From NCBI GenBank assembly GCA_025929455.1, contig JAICMB010000264.1, positions 1 through 5,446 of the forward strand: a stretch of DNA of 5,446 bases, given 5' to 3'. Shown here piece by piece: positions 1-5,185 of the stretch. Within the stretch, counting starts at the first letter, position 1; each line of letters begins with the position of its first letter. This DNA comes from Bryobacteraceae bacterium. Lineage in GTDB: Bacteria; Acidobacteriota; Terriglobia; Bryobacterales; Bryobacteraceae. Made by a program: the position numbers and the translations under genes. The notes beneath the pieces are model-generated. The model searched no databases, had not been told where the DNA came from, and worked only from the letters and a program-made list of their open reading frames with translations.

Positions 1-243
1 TCAGCCGCGAGTTATCGAGGCCGTGACTCGTGAGCCAGGAGACTACGTCGACGGCACGCTCCTCGAGAGTGTCATCTTGGCCGCCTTGGCGGCGGCTACG
101 TTGCCGGTGTGACCTTCTACCGCGACCGTCCCAGTCGGAACGCGCGGTGAGCAGCCGTGCGACTTCGGCGAGCACCTGCTCGGAATCGGGCGTAATACGG
201 CATTGGAGGTTTCAAAGTTGATGCCGTAGACGGCGACGGCGCC
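1..243 (-). pseudogene. C-terminal OmpA-like domain of the adjacent envelope protein, frameshifted and cut by the window edge
   Basis: This is the missing second half of the gene at 212-742, recovered by changing frame. After the EMEKSG segment, a +1 change gives VAVYGINFETSNAVLRPDSE and then VLAEVARLLTARSDW. This matches the opening of OmpA C-terminal domains (a YGI-F-T strand, then a PDSE helix). A second change near 130-132 (minus-strand GGG run) gives TVAVEGHTGNVAAAKAA, carrying the GHT(D)NV peptidoglycan-binding signature with Gly in place of the usual Asp. A third change near 80-95 gives DTLEERAVDVVSWLTSHG, the helix in which RAxxVxxWL is typical, and then LDNSRL up to the edge. Seen: three breaks within about 170 bases, one beside a homopolymer. 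Inferred: one originally continuous domain; sequencing error at a contig end is likelier than decay, because the residues between breaks remain family-like. Confidence 0.7.
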
Positions 244-742
244 CGCTCTTTTCCATTTCCTCGCCTACAGCATCGGCGCTGGCCTGCGCTTCTTGCTTCG
301 TCTTTTCGACCTTAACGGCGGTTTGGCTGTAATGTGTCGCTTCGTTGCCGAACAGTGCCGCTACCGAGATCCACTGCGGCCCTTTTCTCATGGTCGTGAC
401 GGGATTGCCATTAGAGTCTTTACCAGAGTAGACGGACTGAAAACCCGCACGCCGCAGTGCACCTTCGACAGTGCGAATAACCTGCGGCGGCGATAAGTGA
501 GTGCCCTCGCAACTGTATTCAAGGATTTCCTTCTGGCCCTCGATCTCGCGCATGCCGCCCTTGTTTGTATCGGGGGCGGCGACTTGAACCTCGACGGAAT
601 CGAAATCCTTAAGGTCGCAGGACGAGATCATGCATCCGTGCATGCGGGTGACGAGCGTGGAATCTCTACAGCCCGCGGCGTCGGTGCGTCCGTTTTGCGC
701 GACAAGGACGAGGGGAATGATCGCGAGTGCGAGCAGCCGCAT
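212..742 (-). CDS. OmpA-family envelope protein, N-terminal part (frame broken before the OmpA domain)
   Basis: The 176-residue frame opens with a Sec signal peptide (MRLLALAIIPLVLVAQNGRT, cleavage probably near DAAGC). The mature start has the pattern GCRDS-LVTRMHG-MISSCDLKDFDSVEV. I associate this paired-cysteine module with the N-terminal region of a group of OmpA-family proteins whose C-terminal OmpA domain binds peptidoglycan. Further family-like segments are EGQKEILEYSC, the helix VEGALRRAGFQSVYSG and MRKGPQWISV. The last dozen residues (RRRRLRHQL) are out of frame: removing one base near 238-243 restores the OmpA domain in the adjoining entry. The intact protein would be outer-membrane or periplasmic and tether the envelope to the cell wall. 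The start is the ATG whose complement lies at 740-742; the upstream GAGGT is a weak ribosome site. It is transcribed divergently from the sialidase gene. Confidence 0.72.
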   Translation of the reverse strand: MRLLALAIIPLVLVAQNGRTDAAGCRDSTLVTRMHGCMISSCDLKDFDSVEVQVAAPDTNKGGMREIEGQKEILEYSCEGTHLSPPQVIRTVEGALRRAGFQSVYSGKDSNGNPVTTMRKGPQWISVAALFGNEATHYSQTAVKVEKTKQEAQASADAVGEEMEKSGRRRRLRHQL

Positions 743-786
743 ACCTCAGTAGTGCGCTGCGCAGGCTGTTGTATCGTCGAAAGTTG
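743..786. promoter_or_regulatory. Short divergent intergenic region between the OmpA-type gene and the sialidase
   Basis: Only 44 bp separate the two start codons, so promoters for both directions must lie here or inside the coding starts. A -10-like ATACAA reads on the minus strand (complement of 769-774), about 26 bases before the OmpA-type start. An overlapping TATCGT (772-777) reads on the plus strand just before the sialidase start. TGCGC (753-757) and GCGCA (759-763) form a small inverted repeat that could be an operator. No good -35 box is visible in either direction, so the assignments are tentative. Confidence 0.25.
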
Positions 787-1896
787 ATGCGTCGCATTGC
801 GATTTCGTTGCTGATCGCGCTCTCCCCTGCTCTGCTGCTCCGGGCCGATAGTCTGCAGCAGGTCGATCTCTGGGTGCAAGGTGGTGCCGGAGTACACACG
901 TATCGCATTCCGGCGCTCGTTGAGACAAGTAGCGGAACTCTGATCGCCGTGGCAGACGCGCGGCACGACAGCGCGCGCGACCTGCCGGCGCATATTTCGC
1001 TGGTAATGCGGCGCAGCCGCGATGGCGGGAGGACGTGGGAGCGGTCGCGCACCCTTGTCGCGGTGAACGAGGGCGGCGTGGGCGATGCCAGTCTGCTGCT
1101 GGACCGCAAAACCGGTCGCGTGTGGTGTTTCCATGCTTACGGACCGCCGGGCATCGGCTTCCCCACGGCGCGCCCCGGCGCGACGACCGGACCTGCGGCG
1201 TTGCAGGTGCATGCGATGCATTCCGATGACGATGGGGCGACATGGTCTGTGCCGGTCGATATCACGCCACAGATCAAGGACGCTCGGTGGTATGCGATGT
1301 TCGCGACCAGCGGCACGCACATCCAGACCTCGAAGGGGCGGTATCTCGTGCCGGTGGTAGTACGCAATGAGAAGAAAATCGTCTCCGCGCACAACGCCTA
1401 CAGCGACGATGCGGGCGCGACGTGGAAAATCGGACCCGCGATTGGGGCCGGGACGGACGAAAGCCACGCGGTAGAACTCGACGGCGGTGTGATTGTCGAG
1501 AACATGCGCGATGGCAAGACACGCGCCATTGCGCGCTCGAGCGATGGCGGCGTGCATTTCGGGCCCGTGGAGCACAATGCGGCGCTCATTGATCCTGGAT
1601 GCAACGCGGGAATCACTTCGGTCCACGCGGGCGGGAAACAGATCCTGGTATTCACGAACGCGGCGAGTTCGAAGCGCGAGAACTTGACCGCGAAGCTGAG
1701 TTACGACGGCGGGCGGACGTGGCCCGTATCACGCGTCTTGGACGCCGGGCCGGCGGCTTATTCGACCGTGATCGGCCTTAAGGACGGCTCGATCGCGGTG
1801 CTGTATGAACGCGGCGAGACATCGCCATATGAGCGCATTACGTTTGCGCGCTTTCCGCTCACGTGGGTTGAAACGGAGCTACACTCGATTCCGTGA
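787..1896 (+). CDS. Exported exo-alpha-sialidase (GH33, BNR/Asp-box repeats)
   Basis: The predicted 369-residue enzyme removes terminal sialic acids from glycans. Residues 1-20 form a signal peptide (MRRIAISLLIALSPALLLRA), which favours the ATG at 787 over an in-frame GTG at 727 that lies inside the divergent gene. The YRIP motif at 39-42 provides the first arginine of the carboxylate-binding triad (R40). The others are R241 in NMRD and R297 in KREN. D65 is the likely acid/base, E230 and Y325 the nucleophile pair, and E341 in YERG the residue that positions R40. Asp boxes SxDxGxTW lie at 77-84, 146-153, 206-213 and 305-312, with a degenerate copy at 251-258, as expected for a six-bladed propeller. 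All key residues are present, so it should be active. There is no extra lectin domain. Its TGA overlaps the next start (GTGA), implying translational coupling. A related glycosidase of the same fold with another acidic-sugar substrate is possible. Confidence 0.9.
   Translation: MRRIAISLLIALSPALLLRADSLQQVDLWVQGGAGVHTYRIPALVETSSGTLIAVADARHDSARDLPAHISLVMRRSRDGGRTWERSRTLVAVNEGGVGDASLLLDRKTGRVWCFHAYGPPGIGFPTARPGATTGPAALQVHAMHSDDDGATWSVPVDITPQIKDARWYAMFATSGTHIQTSKGRYLVPVVVRNEKKIVSAHNAYSDDAGATWKIGPAIGAGTDESHAVELDGGVIVENMRDGKTRAIARSSDGGVHFGPVEHNAALIDPGCNAGITSVHAGGKQILVFTNAASSKRENLTAKLSYDGGRTWPVSRVLDAGPAAYSTVIGLKDGSIAVLYERGETSPYERITFARFPLTWVETELHSIP
1875..1885 (+). promoter_or_regulatory. GGAGCTACACT motif before the phosphodiesterase start
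   Basis: The eleven bases GGAGCTACACT end seven bases before the GTG start at 1893 and recur exactly before the PAAR gene. Two readings are possible. GGAG is a Shine-Dalgarno core, though 14 bases from the start is long. Alternatively, TACACT (1880-1885) is a -10 hexamer whose +1 would fall at or next to the start codon, giving a leaderless internal transcript. No clear -35 is visible. Confidence 0.3.
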
Positions 1897-3260
1897 TCGG
1901 CATTGGGCGGTCGGTTCGTTCAGCATCTGTCATTACGGCGTGCATCTGGAGCGCGCTAGCACAGAGCGCGCAGCCTCCCGTCCCAGCGCACCGCGTCCAT
2001 CACGTCGTCGTCATCTCGATTGACGGCATGATGCCGGAGCGCTACATGCACCCGCCGGCGAACGGGCCTCACATTCCCGGACTGCTCGAAATGGTGCACA
2101 GCGGCTGTCCCTCGCCGGGCGTTGTGGGAGTGTTCCCGACCGTTACGTATCCCACGCATACGTCGATGATGACGGGCGATTATCCCGCCGTGCACGGCAT
2201 CGTGAACAACACGCCACTCGATCCGTTTAACCGTGAGAACGGCGGCTGGTATTACTACGCCGAGCAGATTCGCGTTCCGACGCTGTGGCAGACGGCGAAA
2301 GCGGCGGGGCTTAAGACCGGGTCGGTGTGGTGGCCCGTCACCGTAGGCGCCAACATCGACTGGAGCATCCCCGAATACCGGTCGATCCGCACGGATGACG
2401 ACGTGGCGTTATCGCGGGCGCTGTCGACGTCGGGCCTGTTCGCGGCAGTGGAGGAAGCGGCCGGGCGAGTTACGGCGGCCACCTATGACGATGCGTTTCG
2501 CGCGCGGGCCGCGTCGTACATTCTCACGAAGCACCGGCCAAACCTGATGCTGCTGCATTTGATCGATCTCGATCATGCGCAGCATTTGTTCGGCATTCAG
2601 AGCGCGGAAGCGACACACGCGATTGAGGAGATCGACGGGCTCGTGCAATCGCTCATTCGCGACGTGAAGAACGCCGGATTTGGCGATGACACGGCGTGGC
2701 TGATCGTGTCCGACCACGGTTTTCAAGATGTGCAGCATGCCTTTCAGCCGCGGGTGATGCTGCGGAATCTGGGCGATTTGAAATACGACGAGAACGGGAA
2801 ACTGGCGGACTGGACGGTGTACCCGCACGGCGCGGGCGGCTCGGTGTTCTTCGTGGCGAAAGATCCCGCGAACAAGACCGCGCAGGAACGCGTGATCCGG
2901 TACATCGATTTTTTAATGCACGACCCGGCGTTCGGCATCGAGGCGGTTTTCGACAGGGCGAAGCTGAATAAATTCCGCGCCGACCCGAGCGCGTTCTACG
3001 CAGCCGTTGCAGCGCCTGGCTATTTATTCGGATCAGCGACAACGGGACCGCTGGTTACGTCGTCGGGCGCGACTAAAGCCACGCACGGATACGATCCGTC
3101 GAATCCGCGGCTGTTCGCTTCGTTGATTTTGTATGGCGCGGGCATGCAGTGCGGGACCGTTGAAGGCGCGCACGTCGTGGATATAGGACCGACAGCGGCG
3201 GAGCTGCTGGGCGTCAATTTGCCTGCGCGCGCCGGACGGGCGCTGGTGAGCGCGAAATAG
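1893..3260 (+). CDS. Exported nucleotide pyrophosphatase/phosphodiesterase, alkaline phosphatase superfamily
   Basis: The 455-residue protein belongs to the NPP (ENPP-like) branch of the two-metal alkaline phosphatase superfamily, which cleaves phosphodiester or pyrophosphate bonds such as those of nucleotide sugars. A signal peptide covers roughly residues 1-26 (arginines at 6 and 9, then a hydrophobic run to ALAQSA). The core opens with VVVISIDGM, where D44 is a metal ligand. FPTVTYPTH at 81-89 carries the nucleophile T85, like the TFPNH motif of NPPs. Other ligands are D227 and H231 (DHAQH), D274 and H275 (SDHG), and H398 (THGYD). All seven expected positions are filled, so activity is likely. 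The substrate cannot be read from sequence; nucleotide, lysophospholipid or other diesters are all possible. The GTG start overlaps the sialidase stop by four bases (1893-1896), so the two are probably co-expressed. Phosphoglycerol transferases and sulfatases are less likely given the THGYD and PTxTYP motifs. Confidence 0.9.
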   Translation: MIGIGRSVRSASVITACIWSALAQSAQPPVPAHRVHHVVVISIDGMMPERYMHPPANGPHIPGLLEMVHSGCPSPGVVGVFPTVTYPTHTSMMTGDYPAVHGIVNNTPLDPFNRENGGWYYYAEQIRVPTLWQTAKAAGLKTGSVWWPVTVGANIDWSIPEYRSIRTDDDVALSRALSTSGLFAAVEEAAGRVTAATYDDAFRARAASYILTKHRPNLMLLHLIDLDHAQHLFGIQSAEATHAIEEIDGLVQSLIRDVKNAGFGDDTAWLIVSDHGFQDVQHAFQPRVMLRNLGDLKYDENGKLADWTVYPHGAGGSVFFVAKDPANKTAQERVIRYIDFLMHDPAFGIEAVFDRAKLNKFRADPSAFYAAVAAPGYLFGSATTGPLVTSSGATKATHGYDPSNPRLFASLILYGAGMQCGTVEGAHVVDIGPTAAELLGVNLPARAGRALVSAK

Positions 3261-3281
3261 CGTGAGGGCTCGCGGGATCGC

Positions 3282-3311
3282 GGGCAGGCGGCGAAAGGCG
3301 ACCGCCTGCCC
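3282..3311. repeat. Perfect 10-bp inverted repeat (hairpin), possible terminator or dispersed palindrome
   Basis: GGGCAGGCGG (3282-3291) pairs perfectly with CCGCCTGCCC (3302-3311) around a ten-base loop (CGAAAGGCGA). It begins 22 bases after the phosphodiesterase stop. It would make a very stable RNA hairpin, but no T run follows, so it is not a classical intrinsic terminator. The composition resembles dispersed GC-rich palindromes of REP type. A weaker alternative pairing, CCCACT (3310-3315) with AGTGGG (3330-3335), overlaps its right end by two bases. The rest of the 138-bp gap also holds a 12-bp self-complementary run, CGCGCCGGCGCG (3350-3361). Confidence 0.5.
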
Positions 3312-3387
3312 CACTGTGCCCGGAGCTAAAGTGGGAGGTGGAATAAACGCGCGCCGGCGCGGTATTTGTTCATGGATGTGCGTATGT

Positions 3388-3392
3388 GGAGG
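3388..3392 (+). promoter_or_regulatory. Ribosome binding site of msrB
   Basis: GGAGG lies six bases before the ATG at 3399. It decides the start against in-frame upstream candidates TTG 3366, ATG 3372 and ATG 3384, which lack such a site. It also gives a product that begins directly with the twin-arginine signal sequence. Confidence 0.7.
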
Positions 3393-3398
3393 CAAACA

Positions 3399-3926
3399 AT
3401 GACACGGCGGGCTGTAGTGGTGAGCATAGCGGCGGGATGGTGCGCGCGGGCGGCGGGGCGGAAGCTGGTGAAGATCGCCGCGTTCACGCCGGCGGGGCAA
3501 CTGAAGGGAATCGCGGAGCTTGAAAAAGTCGCGAAGACGGATGCGGAGTGGCGGGCGCAGCTTACGCCGGAAGAGTACAGCGTAACGCGGCGCAAAGGCA
3601 CCGAGCACGCCTTCAGCGGCAAGTATTGGAACAATCATGCGGACGGTTTGTATGCGTGCGTGTGCTGCGGAACGGTGCTGTTCGATTCCAAAACGAAGTT
3701 CAATTCGGGCACCGGATGGTCGAGCTTCTGGGCGCCGATTGCCAAGCAAAACGTCGCGACGGCGCTCGACGGCTCCGACGGCATGATTCGCAACGAAGTG
3801 CGATGCGCGCGCTGCGATGCGCATCTCGGTCACGTGTTCGACGACGGGCCGCGTCCGACCGGGCTGCGCTACTGCATGAACTCGGCGTCGCTGGTGTTCA
3901 TCCCACGGCAGGGGACGGCAGCATAA
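3399..3926 (+). CDS. msrB: Exported peptide-methionine (R)-S-oxide reductase MsrB
   Basis: The 175-residue protein reduces the R diastereomer of methionine sulfoxide in proteins. It starts [20 protein letters not shown], a twin-arginine or Sec-type export signal, so it should act outside the cytoplasm. The SelR/MsrB domain spans about 48-168. Zinc-binding pairs are C87/C90 (CVCC) and C136/C139 (CARC). H145 lies in GHVFDDG, and the catalytic cysteine is C159 in RYCMNS, with N161 conserved. Oddities: the usual recycling cysteine before GWPSF is T105 (SGTGWSSF), as in one-cysteine MsrBs, so reduction must come from another thiol. C89 is an extra cysteine inside the zinc knuckle. The usual Pro of GWPSF is S108. 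The gene is the first of a two-gene unit with msrA, and its TAA overlaps an ATG (TAATG) in the msrA frame. Confidence 0.93.
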   Translation: MTRRAVVVSIAAGWCARAAGRKLVKIAAFTPAGQLKGIAELEKVAKTDAEWRAQLTPEEYSVTRRKGTEHAFSGKYWNNHADGLYACVCCGTVLFDSKTKFNSGTGWSSFWAPIAKQNVATALDGSDGMIRNEVRCARCDAHLGHVFDDGPRPTGLRYCMNSASLVFIPRQGTAA

Positions 3927-3927
3927 T

Positions 3928-3931
3928 GGAG
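3928..3931 (+). promoter_or_regulatory. Ribosome binding site favouring the msrA start at 3938
   Basis: GGAG is six bases before ATG 3938. An earlier in-frame ATG at 3926 overlaps the msrB stop and has a looser AGGGGA (3910-3915) ten bases upstream. The first would give 222 residues and the second 226; the signal sequence is the same. Confidence 0.5.
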
Positions 3932-3937
3932 CCTGCC

Positions 3938-4606
3938 ATGGCAACCATATTGAACAGCCGCACGGCGATGACGGGACTGGGCCTGCTGCTCTTGTGCTTG
4001 TTCGCAGTAAGCATCTATTCGGCGAATTTCCCGGACCCGGAAAACGACATTAAGCCGGACGGTTCGAAAACACAGACCGCCGTGCTCGCGGGCGGATGCT
4101 TCTGGTGCACGGAAGCGGTGTTCGAGCATATCGAGGGCGTGGAAAAGGTCGTCTCGGGGTACAGCGGGGGCGAAAAGAGCACGGCGCATTACGAAATCGT
4201 GAGCACGGGCCGCACAGGGCACGCGGAATCGATTGAGGTGACGTTCGATCCCTCCAAGATTACGTACGGGCAGATTCTGAAAGTCTTTTTCGACGTGGCG
4301 CACGATCCGACGCAGCTCAATCATCAAGGGCCGGACTACGGCACGCAATACCGCTCGGCAATCTTTTATGCGAATGACGAGCAGAAGCGAGTGGCGGAGG
4401 CGTACATACAGCAGCTCGAGAAAGCGCATGTGTATAAGAAGCCGATCGTGACGGAGGTGGTTCCCTTGAAGGCGTTTTATCCGGCGGAAGGCTATCACCA
4501 GAAGTACTGCGACCGGCATCCGAACAATCCGTATATCATGATGCACGCCGTGCCCAAGGTGGAAAAAGCGAAAAAACAACTGCCAGGCCTGATCAAGAAA
4601 GACTAG
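3938..4606 (+). CDS. msrA: Exported or membrane-anchored peptide-methionine (S)-S-oxide reductase MsrA
   Basis: The enzyme reduces the S diastereomer of methionine sulfoxide, complementing the MsrB encoded just upstream. Residues about 12-28 are strongly hydrophobic (MTGLGLLLLCLFAVSIYS), acting as a signal peptide or uncleaved anchor. The catalytic domain covers about 45-203. GGCFWCTEA at 52-60 has nucleophile C54 and the substrate-activating E59. GYSGG (74-78), YGTQYRSAIFY (134-144) and YPAEGYHQKY (181-190) are standard MsrA motifs. C191, directly after YHQKY, and C57 are candidates for resolving cysteines; which one is used cannot be told from sequence. The C-terminal tail is lysine-rich (VEKAKKQLPGLIKKD). 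The start was chosen for its ribosome site; an alternative ATG at 3926 overlaps the msrB stop. Tight spacing implies one transcript with msrB and coordinated envelope oxidative-damage repair. Confidence 0.93.
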   Translation: MATILNSRTAMTGLGLLLLCLFAVSIYSANFPDPENDIKPDGSKTQTAVLAGGCFWCTEAVFEHIEGVEKVVSGYSGGEKSTAHYEIVSTGRTGHAESIEVTFDPSKITYGQILKVFFDVAHDPTQLNHQGPDYGTQYRSAIFYANDEQKRVAEAYIQQLEKAHVYKKPIVTEVVPLKAFYPAEGYHQKYCDRHPNNPYIMMHAVPKVEKAKKQLPGLIKKD

Positions 4607-4616
4607 GAGCTACACT
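4606..4616 (+). promoter_or_regulatory. GGAGCTACACT motif before the PAAR start
   Basis: This is the same eleven bases as before the phosphodiesterase gene. AGGAG (4605-4609) overlaps the msrA stop and is 13 bases from the ATG at 4623, rather far for a ribosome site. TACACT (4611-4616) ends six bases before the ATG, where a -10 box of a leaderless transcript would sit. No -35 is recognisable, so both readings remain open. Confidence 0.3.
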
Positions 4617-4622
4617 GAATCG

Positions 4623-4919
4623 ATGCCCCCCGCCGCACGCGTAACCGACATGCACACCTGCCCGATGGTGACCGGGGTGGTGCCGCACGTCGGAGGACCA
4701 ATTCTCCCGCCCGGCTGTCCGACCGTGCTGATCGGGTTTCTGCCGGCCGCGCGAGTGACGGATATGTTGACCTGCGTCGGCCCGCCGGATGTGATCGTGA
4801 AGGGCTCTGCCGGCGTCATGATCGGCGGATTGCCGGCGGCGCGTATCGGCGATCTGACGGCGCACGGAGGGGTCATCGTATTGGGATTTCCGACCGTCAT
4901 CATCGGCGAGACCGGATAG
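4623..4919 (+). CDS. PAAR-repeat spike-tip protein
   Basis: The 98-residue protein is built from three PAAR repeats: PPAARVTDMHTC (2-13), LPAARVTDMLTC (40-51) and LPAARIGDLTAH (70-81). Each is followed by a strand of the PTV-IG or VMIG type. The family folds as a small cone that binds zinc through His/Cys and caps the VgrG spike of type VI secretion systems or related contractile injection systems. Candidate ligands are H11, C13, H22, C32, C51 and H81; the position equivalent to C32 in the last repeat is F89. Length fits a stand-alone PAAR protein, and there is no signal peptide, as expected for a cytoplasmically assembled tip. It lies 16 bp after msrA with no VgrG, Hcp or sheath gene in view. 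The reading that follows in another frame looks like a Gly-rich linker, so the TAG at 4917-4919 may cut short a longer PAAR fusion. Confidence 0.9.
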   Translation: MPPAARVTDMHTCPMVTGVVPHVGGPILPPGCPTVLIGFLPAARVTDMLTCVGPPDVIVKGSAGVMIGGLPAARIGDLTAHGGVIVLGFPTVIIGETG

Positions 4920-4954
4920 GTTGCGCCGGTGGAGCGGGCGGCGGCGGGGCAGCG

Positions 4955-5185
4955 ATGTCCGGTGCCGGAGCTGTCGCCGCAGCAGCACCCTCACCGCTGC
5001 AGCCGATAGACACGGGATCGCTCGTGGCGGGTGCGGCCGGGAGTTTCGAATTCGGCTCCGGCGGACCCACGATCGTTTCGGATGTCGCGGGCGGGATGCA
5101 GCGAGGTGCGAACGCCGTCGTCAAATGTGCCGGCTCCGCGGCGTCTACGTCGGAGGGGGCCGAGCCTCCCACTGAAAAGATGTGA
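4955..5185 (+). CDS. Gly/Ala-rich protein downstream of PAAR, apparently truncated by an in-frame TGA
   Basis: The 76-residue frame begins MSGAGAVAAAAPSPLQP and continues through a low-complexity region with GSLVAGAAGSF, GGPTIVSDVAGG and GANAVVKCAGSA. The same frame is open upstream of the ATG to the PAAR stop and encodes a Gly run (GGAGGGG), so it may be the linker of a PAAR fusion rather than a separate gene. If it is separate, GGGG at 4946-4949 is a poor ribosome site. The frame stops at TGA 5183-5185, but the next codons in the same frame (IGVKLLDARGKPLA) continue a recognisable domain in which a tryptophan is expected at the TGA. I do not recognise residues 1-70 themselves. Its role is inferred only from position beside PAAR: a linker or cargo adaptor of an injection system. 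Confidence 0.45.
   Translation: MSGAGAVAAAAPSPLQPIDTGSLVAGAAGSFEFGSGGPTIVSDVAGGMQRGANAVVKCAGSAASTSEGAEPPTEKM

Noticed and set aside
628..1626. Long minus-strand open frame of 332 codons opposite the sialidase
   Set aside because: It is Arg/His-rich with no family motif, and it overlaps a sialidase with a full catalytic set; it is an artefact of GC-rich codon use on the other strand.
1013..1722. Repeated GAYGGCGG-type sequences as a DNA repeat array
   Set aside because: They are codons of the sialidase Asp boxes, spaced as propeller blades, not a nucleotide-level repeat.
3350..3361. CGCGCCGGCGCG palindrome as an operator
   Set aside because: Twelve self-complementary bases of only C and G are common by chance at this GC content, and no promoter lies around it.
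3033..3944. Minus-strand open frame of 303 codons opposite msrB and the end of the phosphodiesterase gene
   Set aside because: Its composition is Arg/Pro/His-rich and low in motifs, and both genes on the opposite strand are unambiguous.
3869..4579. Minus-strand open frame of 236 codons opposite msrA
   Set aside because: It mirrors the msrA codons and has no recognisable domain.
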